Below are positions 9,333 through 19,400 of a stretch of 64,000 nt of DNA, one piece after another. A program made the translations under genes and the position numbers. Every line of letters begins with the position of its first letter. Positions within the stretch are counted from its first letter, which is position 1. The notes beneath the pieces are model-generated. The model was not told the DNA's origin and did no database searches. It saw only the letters and a list, made by a program, of their open reading frames with translations. This DNA is from Eudoraea adriatica DSM 19308. GTDB taxonomy: Bacteria > Bacteroidota > Bacteroidia > Flavobacteriales > Flavobacteriaceae. The stretch is taken from positions 434,001 through 498,000 of the forward strand of contig NZ_KB907547.1 of assembly GCF_000382125.1 (NCBI RefSeq), read 5' to 3'.

Positions 9333-9815
9333 TTATCCATTCTTTTCCAAAAGGGTAATCAAATCTGAAAAACCCTTCATTTTAGCATGGTCCAGAGCCG
9401 TATTTCCCTGAGCATCTTTCACAGTTGTATCTGCGCCACATTCCAACAATAGCTTAGCTAATTCCACCCTATTAAATGTTACAGCATAAATCAGGCAAGT
9501 GGCACCCATGGCATTTCTTTCATTTACATTTGCGCCTCTGCCTATTAAATCCCTGGCTATTTGAACTAAACCTTTAAAACTGGTTCCCATTAAAGCCGTA
9601 TTACCTGAAGCATCTTTCGCATCGATTTTTGCACCTTTCTCCAAAAGGAAATTCGATATCTCTCTATGATCATAATATGTAGCGAGAATTAGGGGGGTAG
9701 ACCCTCTCTGGTCAACAGAATTAACCAGGATTGGCATTTCTGAAACCAAATCCCTGACAGCTTCAATATTGCCATTTCTTATTTCGTTATAAAAAGTATC
9801 CGTTTTGTCTTTCAT
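9333..9815 (-). CDS. Ankyrin-repeat protein
   Basis: 160 aa made almost entirely of about four ankyrin repeats. GSTPLILATYYDHREISNFL, GNTALMGTSFKGLVQIARDL, GATCLIYAVTFNRVELAKLL and GNTALDHAKMKGFSDLITLL each follow the G-x-TALxxA pattern with about 33-residue spacing. No signal peptide, so it is probably cytosolic and acts as a binding scaffold. Small ankyrin proteins occur beside catalase genes in other bacteria, but no catalase is here; the neighbour is a nitrilase. Confidence 0.92.
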   Translation of the reverse strand: MKDKTDTFYNEIRNGNIEAVRDLVSEMPILVNSVDQRGSTPLILATYYDHREISNFLLEKGAKIDAKDASGNTALMGTSFKGLVQIARDLIGRGANVNERNAMGATCLIYAVTFNRVELAKLLLECGADTTVKDAQGNTALDHAKMKGFSDLITLLEKNG

Positions 9816-9987
9816 ATCAATTAAATGTATAAAAAATATGCCACTAAAGTAATCTTACTGTTTTGATATAGCTCATGATTAAAAAATGAACGCAGTTAAT
9901 GCCAATTAAAAAGTGCCAAATTGTGGTTCTTTAAACTTAATTATTGGTTGCAACGTCTAAAGAAATAGTTATATAAATTTTAGAAAT

Positions 9988-11361
9988 TCAGCGGATTCCG
10001 GGTGAGAAATCTTCAGGCGCATTCTGTGGTAAATTTAAAGTTTCAGAACCTCCGGAATCATTATAAATAGTCCATTCAGTAAAAGTAAAGACCGCATTCC
10101 CTTTATTGATATTTGAATTCCTAACAGCTTTTCCATCCTCAAATTCATGATTTGTACCAGAACCATCTTCACCTATAAGTCCAAAGATGTCAATTATAGC
10201 TCCAAAGGGGTCAACAAGTAGGATATTGTCATCACCATTGGAATCTGCCGGACTATTATTACCAAGCTCGAAATCAGGGGGAAAACCGTATACACTTTCA
10301 AATTCTGCTGCATTCGGCGAAAAAACAAAGGTGCTGTTCGCATCAATTATTATCCCTGAAAGATCTATTTCTGAGCCTGCAGTAATATTTTCATTGGTGA
10401 ACCTTAATAAAAACCAGCCATTTAAAGGAAACGGTTCATTCCCCGCATTGTAAAGTTCAATAAACCGGGCTTCAGCATTATTGTTAGGATCAGCTATCTC
10501 AGATATAAATATCTGGTCTGATGTCAAAAAGACATCCCTGTCTGAACAGCGCTCACTTGTCAAATCAAGATCGTTTAATCGGCGTATAATTAACTGATAA
10601 TCATTGTTTTCTCTATAAAGCACTGCCGTTACAGATCCATTCCCGGAAGGAAGTAATTTATCCTGAAAATCAGAATACCCACTATTTAATAATTCAATTC
10701 TTGTACCATTACAGTTGGTAAGATTCCTTATTGTCTCCTCCTGTGGGACGGCAAAAGTCATACTTTGTTCCTCTGCTATAATCTCCAGACTTTCAAGTTT
10801 TACCAAAGTGCTCACAAGGTCCTCGTTAAGTTCTGGTATTGAGGTAACTGTTGGAACCAATTTACTGACAGGTTCGCATGAAAGAAACAGATGGTCCTTG
10901 ACTGCGAGGGCAGGCAGCCTTCCTACGCTTAATTTTCCAAAAGACATAAATACACCCCCAAGTTTATAAACCCCTTTACTCTTCCCCAAATAAAGACCCT
11001 TTAGTTTTATATAAATTTTGCTTCCCGTTTCATAAAACAAATAGGAATCCCTAAGATCTATTTCTAATTGAAACCCCGAAGTGGGCATTACTGGATCATC
11101 TTGCACATGAATTGTACTAAAAAAATTGCCCTCCTGATCTGAAGATATAACATAAGCTTCAATTACCAATTCTTGCTGTATTTGTATTACATCATCTACA
11201 AATAAATCTTTGACCTCCTTAAAAGTACTATTAGTTATTAATTGGTCATTACACGTAGTTTGCGGATTTTTAAATACCGGATCTTTTACACAGCCGAAAA
11301 TGAAAAGGAGACAACAATATTTAAAGAATATACATGGTTTACATTTTTTAATTATTTTCAT
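9988..11361 (-). CDS. DUF5689 / lamin-tail-domain lipoprotein
   Basis: About 457 aa from ATG 11361; another ATG at 11379 adds six residues. An AGAGG stands 8 nt before the chosen ATG. The signal peptide ends in LLFIFGC, giving a lipidated Cys24. Residues about 30-275 match DUF5689, an OB-like beta domain found on Bacteroidota surface proteins. Residues from about 284 to the end are a lamin-tail domain (IFISEIADPNNNAEARFIEL, GWFLLRFTN, DPFGAIIDIFGL), a module often attached to secreted bacterial nucleases. Starts 39 bp after the TonB receptor stop, in an operon with it. Likely the surface lipoprotein partner of that receptor. Confidence 0.86.
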   Translation of the reverse strand: MKIIKKCKPCIFFKYCCLLFIFGCVKDPVFKNPQTTCNDQLITNSTFKEVKDLFVDDVIQIQQELVIEAYVISSDQEGNFFSTIHVQDDPVMPTSGFQLEIDLRDSYLFYETGSKIYIKLKGLYLGKSKGVYKLGGVFMSFGKLSVGRLPALAVKDHLFLSCEPVSKLVPTVTSIPELNEDLVSTLVKLESLEIIAEEQSMTFAVPQEETIRNLTNCNGTRIELLNSGYSDFQDKLLPSGNGSVTAVLYRENNDYQLIIRRLNDLDLTSERCSDRDVFLTSDQIFISEIADPNNNAEARFIELYNAGNEPFPLNGWFLLRFTNENITAGSEIDLSGIIIDANSTFVFSPNAAEFESVYGFPPDFELGNNSPADSNGDDNILLVDPFGAIIDIFGLIGEDGSGTNHEFEDGKAVRNSNINKGNAVFTFTEWTIYNDSGGSETLNLPQNAPEDFSPGIR

Positions 11362-11400
11362 TTTTTTACCTCTAAACATATAATTATTGCCTTCTTTGTT

Positions 11401-14139
11401 TTAAAAACTTATGGCAAGATTCAAAAAAATAGTTCTTCCATAGCCAAACCAATACTTCGGTCCAAATGAGGGTGAACCACTAAGATTATCCTGAACTAAC
11501 TGTCCGTAATTACCATTCCTGTTTTGTTCATAACCCCCTGTTCTAAATACCACATCGAATACATTGTTAATGCTGGCAAAAACACTTATATATTTTCCAT
11601 TCAGTAACCAGGATTTACCGCCCACCAGATTTAACAGGTATATGCTGCCTAAAGGATTTTGATTTAATAACCTATCTGCATACTCCAAATTCATATTTTC
11701 AAATTGTTGGCCCGTTTGGGGATTTAAATAGAAACTCCGGGTTCTTCTTATAACTGATATACTTGCATAATTCTCCGTCAGATAATTCATTTTTGCACCA
11801 ATCCACCAGAACTTCGGGTCTCTGTAGTCTACGCCAAGCGAAAGTGCCATTTGAGGACCATTTGGCAGTCTATAATTTTTAATTTTTGCTATCCCCAGGT
11901 CTTTTGTCCCTTCAATAGTGATTAAATCCTCTTCGGGCCCTGCAGTATCAAAATTTATCGCCAGATTAGGATCACTGGCATAAACATATTTACCTAGTGC
12001 AAAGGCCCCGGATAAACTTACAGATGAAGAAAGCTGGTAAGACATGCCGCACTCAATGCCCATGTTAAGTTTATCAAGGTTTGTAATTACTTCTTGCACA
12101 AAATCTGAACCAACTCCGGCATCAACAAAGAAAAAGTTAACATCTGTAAGTTTTTGAAAACGAGTATAAAAGCAGGTCAATCTTCCCATGAGTTTAGGAA
12201 ACCTGGCAAAGTAATTGATATCTATACTTGTTATTTTTTCTTTGTTTAAATCAGGGACAATTGCATTATTTTCTCTAGGGTTTATAAAGGCATTTAGTAT
12301 TAAAGGGGCTCTATTTAAGAGCATTCCATTTGTGCTGATCCATTGTCTCAAATTTAATTTATAAATAAACCCTCCTTTAAGCCCATAATTACTGAATTGT
12401 ATTGGATTGCTTTTTCCAAGGGAATTTTCGGGGAAGCGTTCATTCAAAAAATGTCCGTTTCGCTGGTACCTCGAATTGCTGTAATTCGCTGCCAGAAAAA
12501 GGTTCCATTTACTTTTGTCGATACTCGTTTGGATAAAAGCATCCAACACCTGGTAATTAAAAGTATAGTCATAATTGAAAATATTACCTTCCCCCTTCTT
12601 TAATTCACCCTCCAGATCATTTCGGGTATCAGAAAAAGGGTCTTTATCTTCATGAAAATCTGCCCCCAATAAGTCTGCTATTTTGGCGAAATTATGTGAA
12701 ATAGCACTTCTAAAAGACATGTTCATGTCCAAAGAGAACACCTCATTGGGCATAATATTAAAAGTAGTATTGAGTGTCAATTGTTTATCAGAAGCAGTAT
12801 CATCATATAGGACATAAGCTGCCATCCCATTTCCTGAGTTAACAGTATTTGCTTTATAGAGACTTTGCCATTGTAATTGAGGGTTTGATAAAAAGGCCTG
12901 TTTGGTTAAATCAGCATTTAAAAAGTTTGCCCCAATTGGACTATTTATGTAAAAGCTGGGTAAATATCTATAATAAGCTGGGTCCGGATTTGGAGCGTTG
13001 TAATATCCTATTCTACTTTTTGTAAAGTTGCCAAATTGGTATGATATGGCTGTATTGATATGCAGTTTTTTAAATTTCCCAAAATAATTAACCATAAATA
13101 ACGGTTCTAAAATTTTGCGTTCCCTGGAGTTTCGAAAGTGGCCGCTTTGAAGGCCCCAATAAGGATTATACCTATTACCCGCTAAATTATACACCTCTTC
13201 CGTTATGGCTGCAGAACTTCCACGGCGATTGGAAGAAAGAATGCCTGTAAAAAGCAGACTATTAGTGGTATTGAATTGATATTCCATTGCTCCATATATG
13301 GAAAAGGCATCATATAATGTTCCGCTAACAAACCCTTCCCTGGCCCACCTTCTTGATGCAGCAAGCGAGTAGTGCAGATCACTTTCATTCTTTCCTGATG
13401 TATAGCTTGCCATAATACGTCCTGAGTAAATACGATTAGAGAGAGAGCCAGATAATTTAAACCCCGGCCGAAGACCTGATGGTCTTGTATCAATATTTGT
13501 GACCCCAAGAAGTCCGCCAAACCCATAAGATGATGCCTCCAATCCTAAGTTAAAATCCTGATTCCTTAAAACATCATTAAGACCTCCCCAATTATTCCAT
13601 TGCGGCCTCCCGCTACTCAGTTTATTCATAAGAATACCATTTATTAATACGCTGCCATTTCGTGAGTCGTACCCCTTCACTTTGAAAAAAACTTGTCCAA
13701 AATCAAAGGCTGCACGGTTTAAAAAGACATCGCGTGTAGCTGTAAGCATTCCCAGATTTCCTCCCTCCATTTCCCCTTCAATAATTTGTGTGTCAGTAAG
13801 TGTTATTAAAATTTCATTTTGATCAGTGATGAAGTCCTTCTCAATCAAAATACGCCCCAACACCAAATCGTGCTGGGAAATCTCTACCGGCAGTCTTTTT
13901 TCAACATATTCCCTGGCCTTAATTGATATAATGAATTGACCTTTTAAAGAAGTAACAAGGGTAAAGCTCCCATCTATATTTGTAATGACCTTTAAGCTGG
14001 TTCCCTCAATTTCAATAGTTGCGTTTGATAGTGCAAGTAAACTTTGAGCATCCCCAATATTCCCATTAATACTTATCTGTTGTGCATTAAGCACTTGAAA
14101 AAGGAATAATACAACAAAAATAGTGTGGATAAATCGCAT
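11401..14139 (-). CDS. TonB-dependent receptor with carboxypeptidase-regulatory-like domain
   Basis: 912 aa outer-membrane receptor. Signal peptide (residues 1-19, ending VLNAQ), a CarboxypepD_reg-like domain (about 20-95), a plug (about 125-235, with GQVFFKVKGYDSRNGSVLIN and GGLNDVLRNQDF), then a large barrel ending GRTIFLNLAISF. Its plug departs from classical SusC. It is first gene of a two-gene operon with the DUF5689/lamin-tail lipoprotein and lies head-to-head with a secreted EEP nuclease, suggesting a substrate containing phosphodiesters. No SusD homologue is present; the lipoprotein may take that place. Confidence 0.9.
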   Translation of the reverse strand: MRFIHTIFVVLFLFQVLNAQQISINGNIGDAQSLLALSNATIEIEGTSLKVITNIDGSFTLVTSLKGQFIISIKAREYVEKRLPVEISQHDLVLGRILIEKDFITDQNEILITLTDTQIIEGEMEGGNLGMLTATRDVFLNRAAFDFGQVFFKVKGYDSRNGSVLINGILMNKLSSGRPQWNNWGGLNDVLRNQDFNLGLEASSYGFGGLLGVTNIDTRPSGLRPGFKLSGSLSNRIYSGRIMASYTSGKNESDLHYSLAASRRWAREGFVSGTLYDAFSIYGAMEYQFNTTNSLLFTGILSSNRRGSSAAITEEVYNLAGNRYNPYWGLQSGHFRNSRERKILEPLFMVNYFGKFKKLHINTAISYQFGNFTKSRIGYYNAPNPDPAYYRYLPSFYINSPIGANFLNADLTKQAFLSNPQLQWQSLYKANTVNSGNGMAAYVLYDDTASDKQLTLNTTFNIMPNEVFSLDMNMSFRSAISHNFAKIADLLGADFHEDKDPFSDTRNDLEGELKKGEGNIFNYDYTFNYQVLDAFIQTSIDKSKWNLFLAANYSNSRYQRNGHFLNERFPENSLGKSNPIQFSNYGLKGGFIYKLNLRQWISTNGMLLNRAPLILNAFINPRENNAIVPDLNKEKITSIDINYFARFPKLMGRLTCFYTRFQKLTDVNFFFVDAGVGSDFVQEVITNLDKLNMGIECGMSYQLSSSVSLSGAFALGKYVYASDPNLAINFDTAGPEEDLITIEGTKDLGIAKIKNYRLPNGPQMALSLGVDYRDPKFWWIGAKMNYLTENYASISVIRRTRSFYLNPQTGQQFENMNLEYADRLLNQNPLGSIYLLNLVGGKSWLLNGKYISVFASINNVFDVVFRTGGYEQNRNGNYGQLVQDNLSGSPSFGPKYWFGYGRTIFLNLAISF

Positions 14140-14252
14140 TCAAATTTATATAAGGTTCAGGCCTAAAGTATTCTCAGCGGCTGCATATTGCTTGCGGCAT
14201 CCGCGTATAAATTGCAAATGGAAACAGGTTGTAACTACTTTGAAAAAACATC

Positions 14253-15293
14253 ATGGATATAAAAAGCATGTTTTTAATTGGCTTGCTGATAGCAAATATG
14301 GCACAATCACAAAATGAAGACCGGTTTAGCATACGCACCATTGCTTTCTACAATGTTGAAAACCTTTTTGATACAGTCAATGACTCATTGTACTTTGATG
14401 ATGAAATGACACCTGGTGGAAATTACAACTGGACATTGCAGCGTTATGACCTTAAAATCAACCATATAGCTGAAGTCATCTCGAAGATTGGGAGATCAAT
14501 TACGCAAACTTGTCCGGATATAGTAGGTCTCTGTGAGGTTGAAAATCTGGACGTATTAAAGGACCTTATTAATCATCCGTTTCTTCGGCCTTATGACTTC
14601 AAAATTATTCATTATGATTCACCGGATGAAAGGGGTATTGATGTTGCTTTAATATACAAAAGCAACAGGTTTATTCCCATTTCATTCAAAAGCCACAGAC
14701 TGTTGATTTTTAATGATTCCGATCAACGCGATTATACAAGGGATCAGCTTGTAGTAGAAGGGCTATTAGAAGGGGAGAAATTCTATATAATAGTTAACCA
14801 CTGGCCTTCTCGCAGCGGAGGGGTGGCAAGAAGCAGTCCTTATAGGAAGGCTGCTGCCAGACTCAACAGAAGAATAATAGATTCTGTGCTGAGACTTAAC
14901 TTTGATGCAAAAATACTATCTATGGGTGACCTGAATGATAATCCAACCGATCCTAGCATTAAAAATATGCTGACCTACAATTATAGGGAGAACAGAGAAA
15001 GTCCGTCTCTCTTTAACCCCATGCAATCCCTATACAAAAAAGGTGCAGGTTCCCTTGCTTACAGGGACCAATGGAGTTTATTCGATCAAATCCTGCTCTC
15101 AAAAAATCTTATTGATGAAAATAGGAATTCTTATACTTTTTGGAAAGCAGGTATCTATCACCCTTCTTTCTTACAGACTAAAACAGGCAACTACAAAGGT
15201 TATCCGTTTCGGACCTATGTATCCGGGAGATATGCCGGTGGATACAGTGATCATTTCCCTGTTTATGCTTTTCTACTAAAAAAGGTAGAGTAA
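14253..15293 (+). CDS. Secreted endonuclease/exonuclease/phosphatase-family protein
   Basis: 346 aa with a short signal sequence (MDIKSMFLIGLLIANMAQSQ), hence probably exported. The EEP (DNase I-like) fold is clear: TIAFYNVENLFD, CEVENL with metal-binding Glu, IVNHWPSRSGG, SMGDLNDNPTD and the C-terminal YSDHFPV catalytic His motif. Family members hydrolyse DNA, RNA or phosphoester lipids. Adjacency to a TonB receptor and lamin-tail lipoprotein points to nucleic acid, but that is inference. Divergent from the receptor, with a 113-bp gap. Confidence 0.9.
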   Translation: MDIKSMFLIGLLIANMAQSQNEDRFSIRTIAFYNVENLFDTVNDSLYFDDEMTPGGNYNWTLQRYDLKINHIAEVISKIGRSITQTCPDIVGLCEVENLDVLKDLINHPFLRPYDFKIIHYDSPDERGIDVALIYKSNRFIPISFKSHRLLIFNDSDQRDYTRDQLVVEGLLEGEKFYIIVNHWPSRSGGVARSSPYRKAAARLNRRIIDSVLRLNFDAKILSMGDLNDNPTDPSIKNMLTYNYRENRESPSLFNPMQSLYKKGAGSLAYRDQWSLFDQILLSKNLIDENRNSYTFWKAGIYHPSFLQTKTGNYKGYPFRTYVSGRYAGGYSDHFPVYAFLLKKVE

Positions 15294-15296
15294 GGT

Positions 15297-15890
15297 TTAT
15301 TCCGGAGTGGTTATTTTAATATTTCTCCATTTAACTTTTATACCGCCTCCATCATGAATTTGCAGCGCTATGGAACCTTCGCCCGCTCCAATTTTATCAT
15401 CTTTAATAGTGACCATTTCCACGCCATTCAGCCAGGAAGTAAGTTCATCTCCCGACAATTGGATTTTCATTTTATTCCAGGCCCCTTCTTTAAGCACATT
15501 CTCCTTTTCAGCGGTGGGTTTAATTAACCACCCCCGGCCATAGGATTCATAAACCCCTCCTGTGTGATGGCCTTTTGGCGCAACTTCAACCTGCCAGCCA
15601 CTAACTTTGGTTCCATCAACCGTAGATCTTATAAACACTCCGCTGTTACCATCTGCTTCCTGAAAAAACTCAAGGGTAAGCACAAAGTCCTTGTAATGTT
15701 TATCTGTAGCCAGATACCCATATTGAGCGTCAGGACCACTTTCAGAAACTAAAAGTCCGTCTTCTACATACCATTTTTCAGTACCATAGATGGTCCATCC
15801 GGAAAGATCTTTTCCATTAAACAAAGATTGCTCCTGAGCTAAAACCACAACGCTAAATAACAGGGCTACAAGACTGCTGAATAATTTCAT
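15297..15890 (-). CDS. DUF1080 (3-keto-disaccharide hydrolase-like) secreted protein
   Basis: 197 aa. Signal peptide (residues 1-18, ending VLAQ), then a single concanavalin-like jelly-roll DUF1080 domain: LFNGKDLSGWTIYGTEKWYV, FFQEADGNSGVFIRS, GGVYESYGRGWLIKP and WRNIKI. DUF1080 proteins are exported and include 3-keto-glycoside hydrolases. Carbohydrate binding or cleavage in the periplasm or at the surface is likely. Starts 18 bp after the stop of the upstream membrane-protein gene on the same strand, so the two may be co-transcribed. Confidence 0.9.
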   Translation of the reverse strand: MKLFSSLVALLFSVVVLAQEQSLFNGKDLSGWTIYGTEKWYVEDGLLVSESGPDAQYGYLATDKHYKDFVLTLEFFQEADGNSGVFIRSTVDGTKVSGWQVEVAPKGHHTGGVYESYGRGWLIKPTAEKENVLKEGAWNKMKIQLSGDELTSWLNGVEMVTIKDDKIGAGEGSIALQIHDGGGIKVKWRNIKITTPE

Positions 15891-15908
15891 AATTTATCTA
15901 TTTATTTA

Positions 15909-16346
15909 TTAGTTAAACCATTGACTCCATGGAATCCTGCTAAGGATAAGAACAAGGCCAAGGCCGTAAAAAATACCAATTGCTTTAAATTTTCTCCCGG
16001 CTTCCATGAACTTTTTATGGCGAGACCAGCCTATTGTAATTAATACTATGGCAATTATATTTATAAATGGATGCTCCACTGCCAATAGTCTGGCGGCCGA
16101 ATTTAACCCGCCCATCCCAAGCGTTTTAATTGCCGAAAAGCCATTTGCTGATACGAAAAACAAGATTAGACCCAAAACCAATTGGATATGTGAAAGTATA
16201 AGGGCAAAAAGACTTATCCTAAAATCCTTTTCAAGTGTAAACATTCTTTTGCCCATTAATCCTGTGATTGCATTGGCCACGGCAAGAAAGAGAATTGCCA
16301 GAACTACGTAAGCAAGGTAAGAATGTGCTGTTTGTAAAATTTCCAT
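15909..16346 (-). CDS. Four-helix integral membrane protein
   Basis: 145 aa with four hydrophobic helices (about 8-30, 42-65, 90-108, 120-140). Histidines sit near helix starts (His8 in TAHSYL, the SHIQLVLG His, the VEHPF His), a pattern that would suit haem b ligation as in cytochrome b561-like proteins; no spectroscopic motif proves this. I recall homologues in flavobacteria named cytochrome B. Upstream of the DUF1080 gene, preceded by the terminator of the Oar-like receptor, so probably with its own promoter. Confidence 0.82.
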   Translation of the reverse strand: MEILQTAHSYLAYVVLAILFLAVANAITGLMGKRMFTLEKDFRISLFALILSHIQLVLGLILFFVSANGFSAIKTLGMGGLNSAARLLAVEHPFINIIAIVLITIGWSRHKKFMEAGRKFKAIGIFYGLGLVLILSRIPWSQWFN

Positions 16347-16384
16347 TTTGATTTATTTTTTCTAAAAATACGCATTTCTGGGAA

Positions 16385-16414
16385 TTAAAAAACCCCGGCT
16401 AAAATACCGGGGCC
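16385..16414 (-). terminator. Rho-independent terminator of the Oar-like receptor gene
   Basis: On the minus strand, CCCCGG (16412-16407), an 8-nt loop and CCGGGG (16398-16393) form a GC-rich hairpin followed by a T6 run (16392-16387). It begins about 24 bp after the receptor stop codon. Confidence 0.85.
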
Positions 16415-16437
16415 TTTTAGTGGGAATTTTGACATTC

Positions 16438-19400
16438 CTAATTAAATATATATCGCAGACCAAGTTGCATTTGCCATCTGGAAGACTGCAATCCTGAATC
16501 GTCTAATTCAACAATATTCGGAGAACCATCATCATTGACAACCCCGGAGTTTATATCGAAGGTAGGTGTATCACCGGTAGATACAGTCGTAAGTGGGCTC
16601 ACATTGTTTCTTACAAATTTTCTCTTACCCCAATCCTTGTTTACAAGGTTCGTGAAATTGAAAATATCTGCAGAAATTTGGATAGTATTTCGTTTCCCCC
16701 CAACGTCAAATGAGAAATCCTGAAGAAATTTCAAATCAATAATATTGCTCCAAGGTCCTCTTGAACCATTTCTCTCGGCATATTGCCCCCTTCGGTTTCT
16801 TAAATAATCCACACTATTTATAAAGGTATCCAATTGTTGCCATTTGGCAGCCTGTTCAGCAGGGTCCCCGGCAAAAACAATTTCATCCTGAGTTGCCGGA
16901 ATATAAATGAGTGCATTATCCCTGGAATCATCATTCAACAAGTCGCGTCCTTCTCTATAGGTAAAACTATAAGGTTGTGATTGTGATCCGTCATAAAACA
17001 CACCAAAAGTGGTTTTGACATTTTCATTCCATCTCACTTCATAACTTACATTAGCTGTTACCCTGTTACCAAGGGCAAAATCTGAACGGGTAACCGGTAA
17101 GTCGGAATTTTTACCATTAACGGTTTGAATGTTTCTCCATTGAGAGCTATTCTGTGAAGAGGTTCCATCAAAAACCTTAAAAGAATCACCCCATGAATAG
17201 TTAACCTGACCGGCAAAGCCATTCTCAAATGGTTTTCTTAGAGAGAAAGTAAAGTTTGTTGCATCTCCGCCGCCTGTGTTTGAGGCTAAATAAATTCCCC
17301 CATAGGTGCCATCAATTAAATCACCTCTGTCATAAAAAGGGCGGTTATCTGCTCCTGAATATCTACCTACTGGTCCTTTAAGATTCAGGTTTTCATAATA
17401 AATATCTGTAATTACATCGGTATACAAGAAATCAACCGAAGCAATTAAATTCCAGATTGGCAATTTCTGGTCTATGGCAATATTGTATTTAGCCACTTGC
17501 GGTAATTTAAAATCTTTAGCGAGCAAATCTACATTTCCACCTACGCCCCCTGTTCCGGGAAGCGGATCTTTAAACTGATTATTTACGTCTGATTCAAAAG
17601 GCTGATCAAATTCAAACATAAATCCGCCTGTTACTCCATTATTGTTATAGGTGCCTCCGGGCCATACCAGTGGAAGCCTCGATGTAAATACACCCAATCC
17701 CCCACGTATTTGGGTGGTATTGTTTCCGTCAATATCCCAGTTAAATCCAACTCTGGGAGCAATCATTGCGGTTGGGCTGATTCCCTGACCCACTCTGGCA
17801 CCTTGTAAATCTTTACCAGCTGCCTCCAGTAAACCAACAGTTCTTGTATTAAAATCTTCATTTACAGGTCCATCAGACCAGTAAGGCACATCAATACGGA
17901 AACCTAGTGTTGCCTTTAAGTTATCTGTAACCTGAATTTCGTCTTGGACATAAAGCCCTAACTGGAAAGTATCGAATTCTGAAGCACCGTCTGATTCATC
18001 TCCTACTGTCCCATCTCCTACCAAAGAATACCCGTGTTGGTAAACATCGCTATTTTGTGAAGTCAAAAACTGGTTAAGGCCACTGGAAAGGAGGATTCCA
18101 TTATCATCGAACTGATCTTCAAAGGTGTAATCCCCATAATTGAATGCAAAGAATAAGTTTTTAACTTTTGCAAATTCCAGGTTAGTACCAAAAGTGAATG
18201 TATGCCTGCCTGCGTAAACATCAAAATTATTGGTTATTGTAAATACATCCTGATCCAGCAAGTTGGCTGTTGAAAAGGGTTCAGCTCCAAAAGAAATTGT
18301 ACCCCCGCCATCTTGAATATCTACTGTTGGAAATGGGGCTCCTGCCGGGTCTCTGTCATCCCTTACCCTTGTATAGCCGAGAACAAGGTTATTGGCAAAC
18401 TTATTCCCGTACCTTGAACTCCATTCCAGGGCAGTTGAATTCGTTGTAGTATTAAATGTCTCCGATCCATTAATAAAACCAATATTTCTATTACCAGAGT
18501 TTCGGGCTTCAACATTATCTGCTCCAACATAACTATGCCTTAACGTAATTTTGTGGTCCTGGTTTATGTTCCAGTCTATTTTTGCAACCAGTTTATTACT
18601 TTCAAGCGTTCTCGTATTGTTATCAAAGATCCCCGGGTCATAACCATAAGTTTGTCGCAGGAAGTTAGAAAGTCCGTCAATATCCGCAAGTGATGAATTA
18701 CCTGTATAATTACTAAAATTAAAAGGCTGTGGTGTTTCCTCATCCTGTCTTTCGTAGTTTACGAAAAAGAAAAGTTTGTCCTTTACTATTGGACCACCAA
18801 TTCTTAAACCATAGGTATAGGCGCTAAAATCTGATACTTTTTCTCTTTCTTCTCCATCCCCAACCAAATCGGGAGGTGTCTTACCCACTAAATCCTGATT
18901 TCTAATAAATCCGTAAACAGAGCCACTAAATTCATTAGACCCCGATCTTGTTATAGCATTAATAGAACCACCAGAGAACCCGGATTGCCTTACGTCAAAA
19001 GGGGCAATATTTACCTGGAAGGTTTCAATAGCATCTACAGAGAAGGGATTAACCCCTGTTTGGCCGCCATTGGTGCCCGAACCTGCCAGCCCGAAAACGT
19101 CATTATTAACAGCTCCGTCAATATAAATTGCATTATACCTGTTGTTCTGACCGGCTAGTGAAATAGAAAATCCATCATTCCCTTCAGTAAGCTGAGCCTG
19201 AGGAGTAATCCTTACAAAATCTGCCAGAGATCTGGATGCAGAAGGTAAAGTCTGAATATCTCTTTGGGAGACATTCGTTTCCGTACCGGTCTTACTTGAA
19301 CTGAAGATGCCACTGCCGGTACCAGTTACCACAACTTCATCCAATGCTGTAGCCGACTCAACTAATCCGGTGCTGATTGTAGTAGATTGTCCTAACGTTA

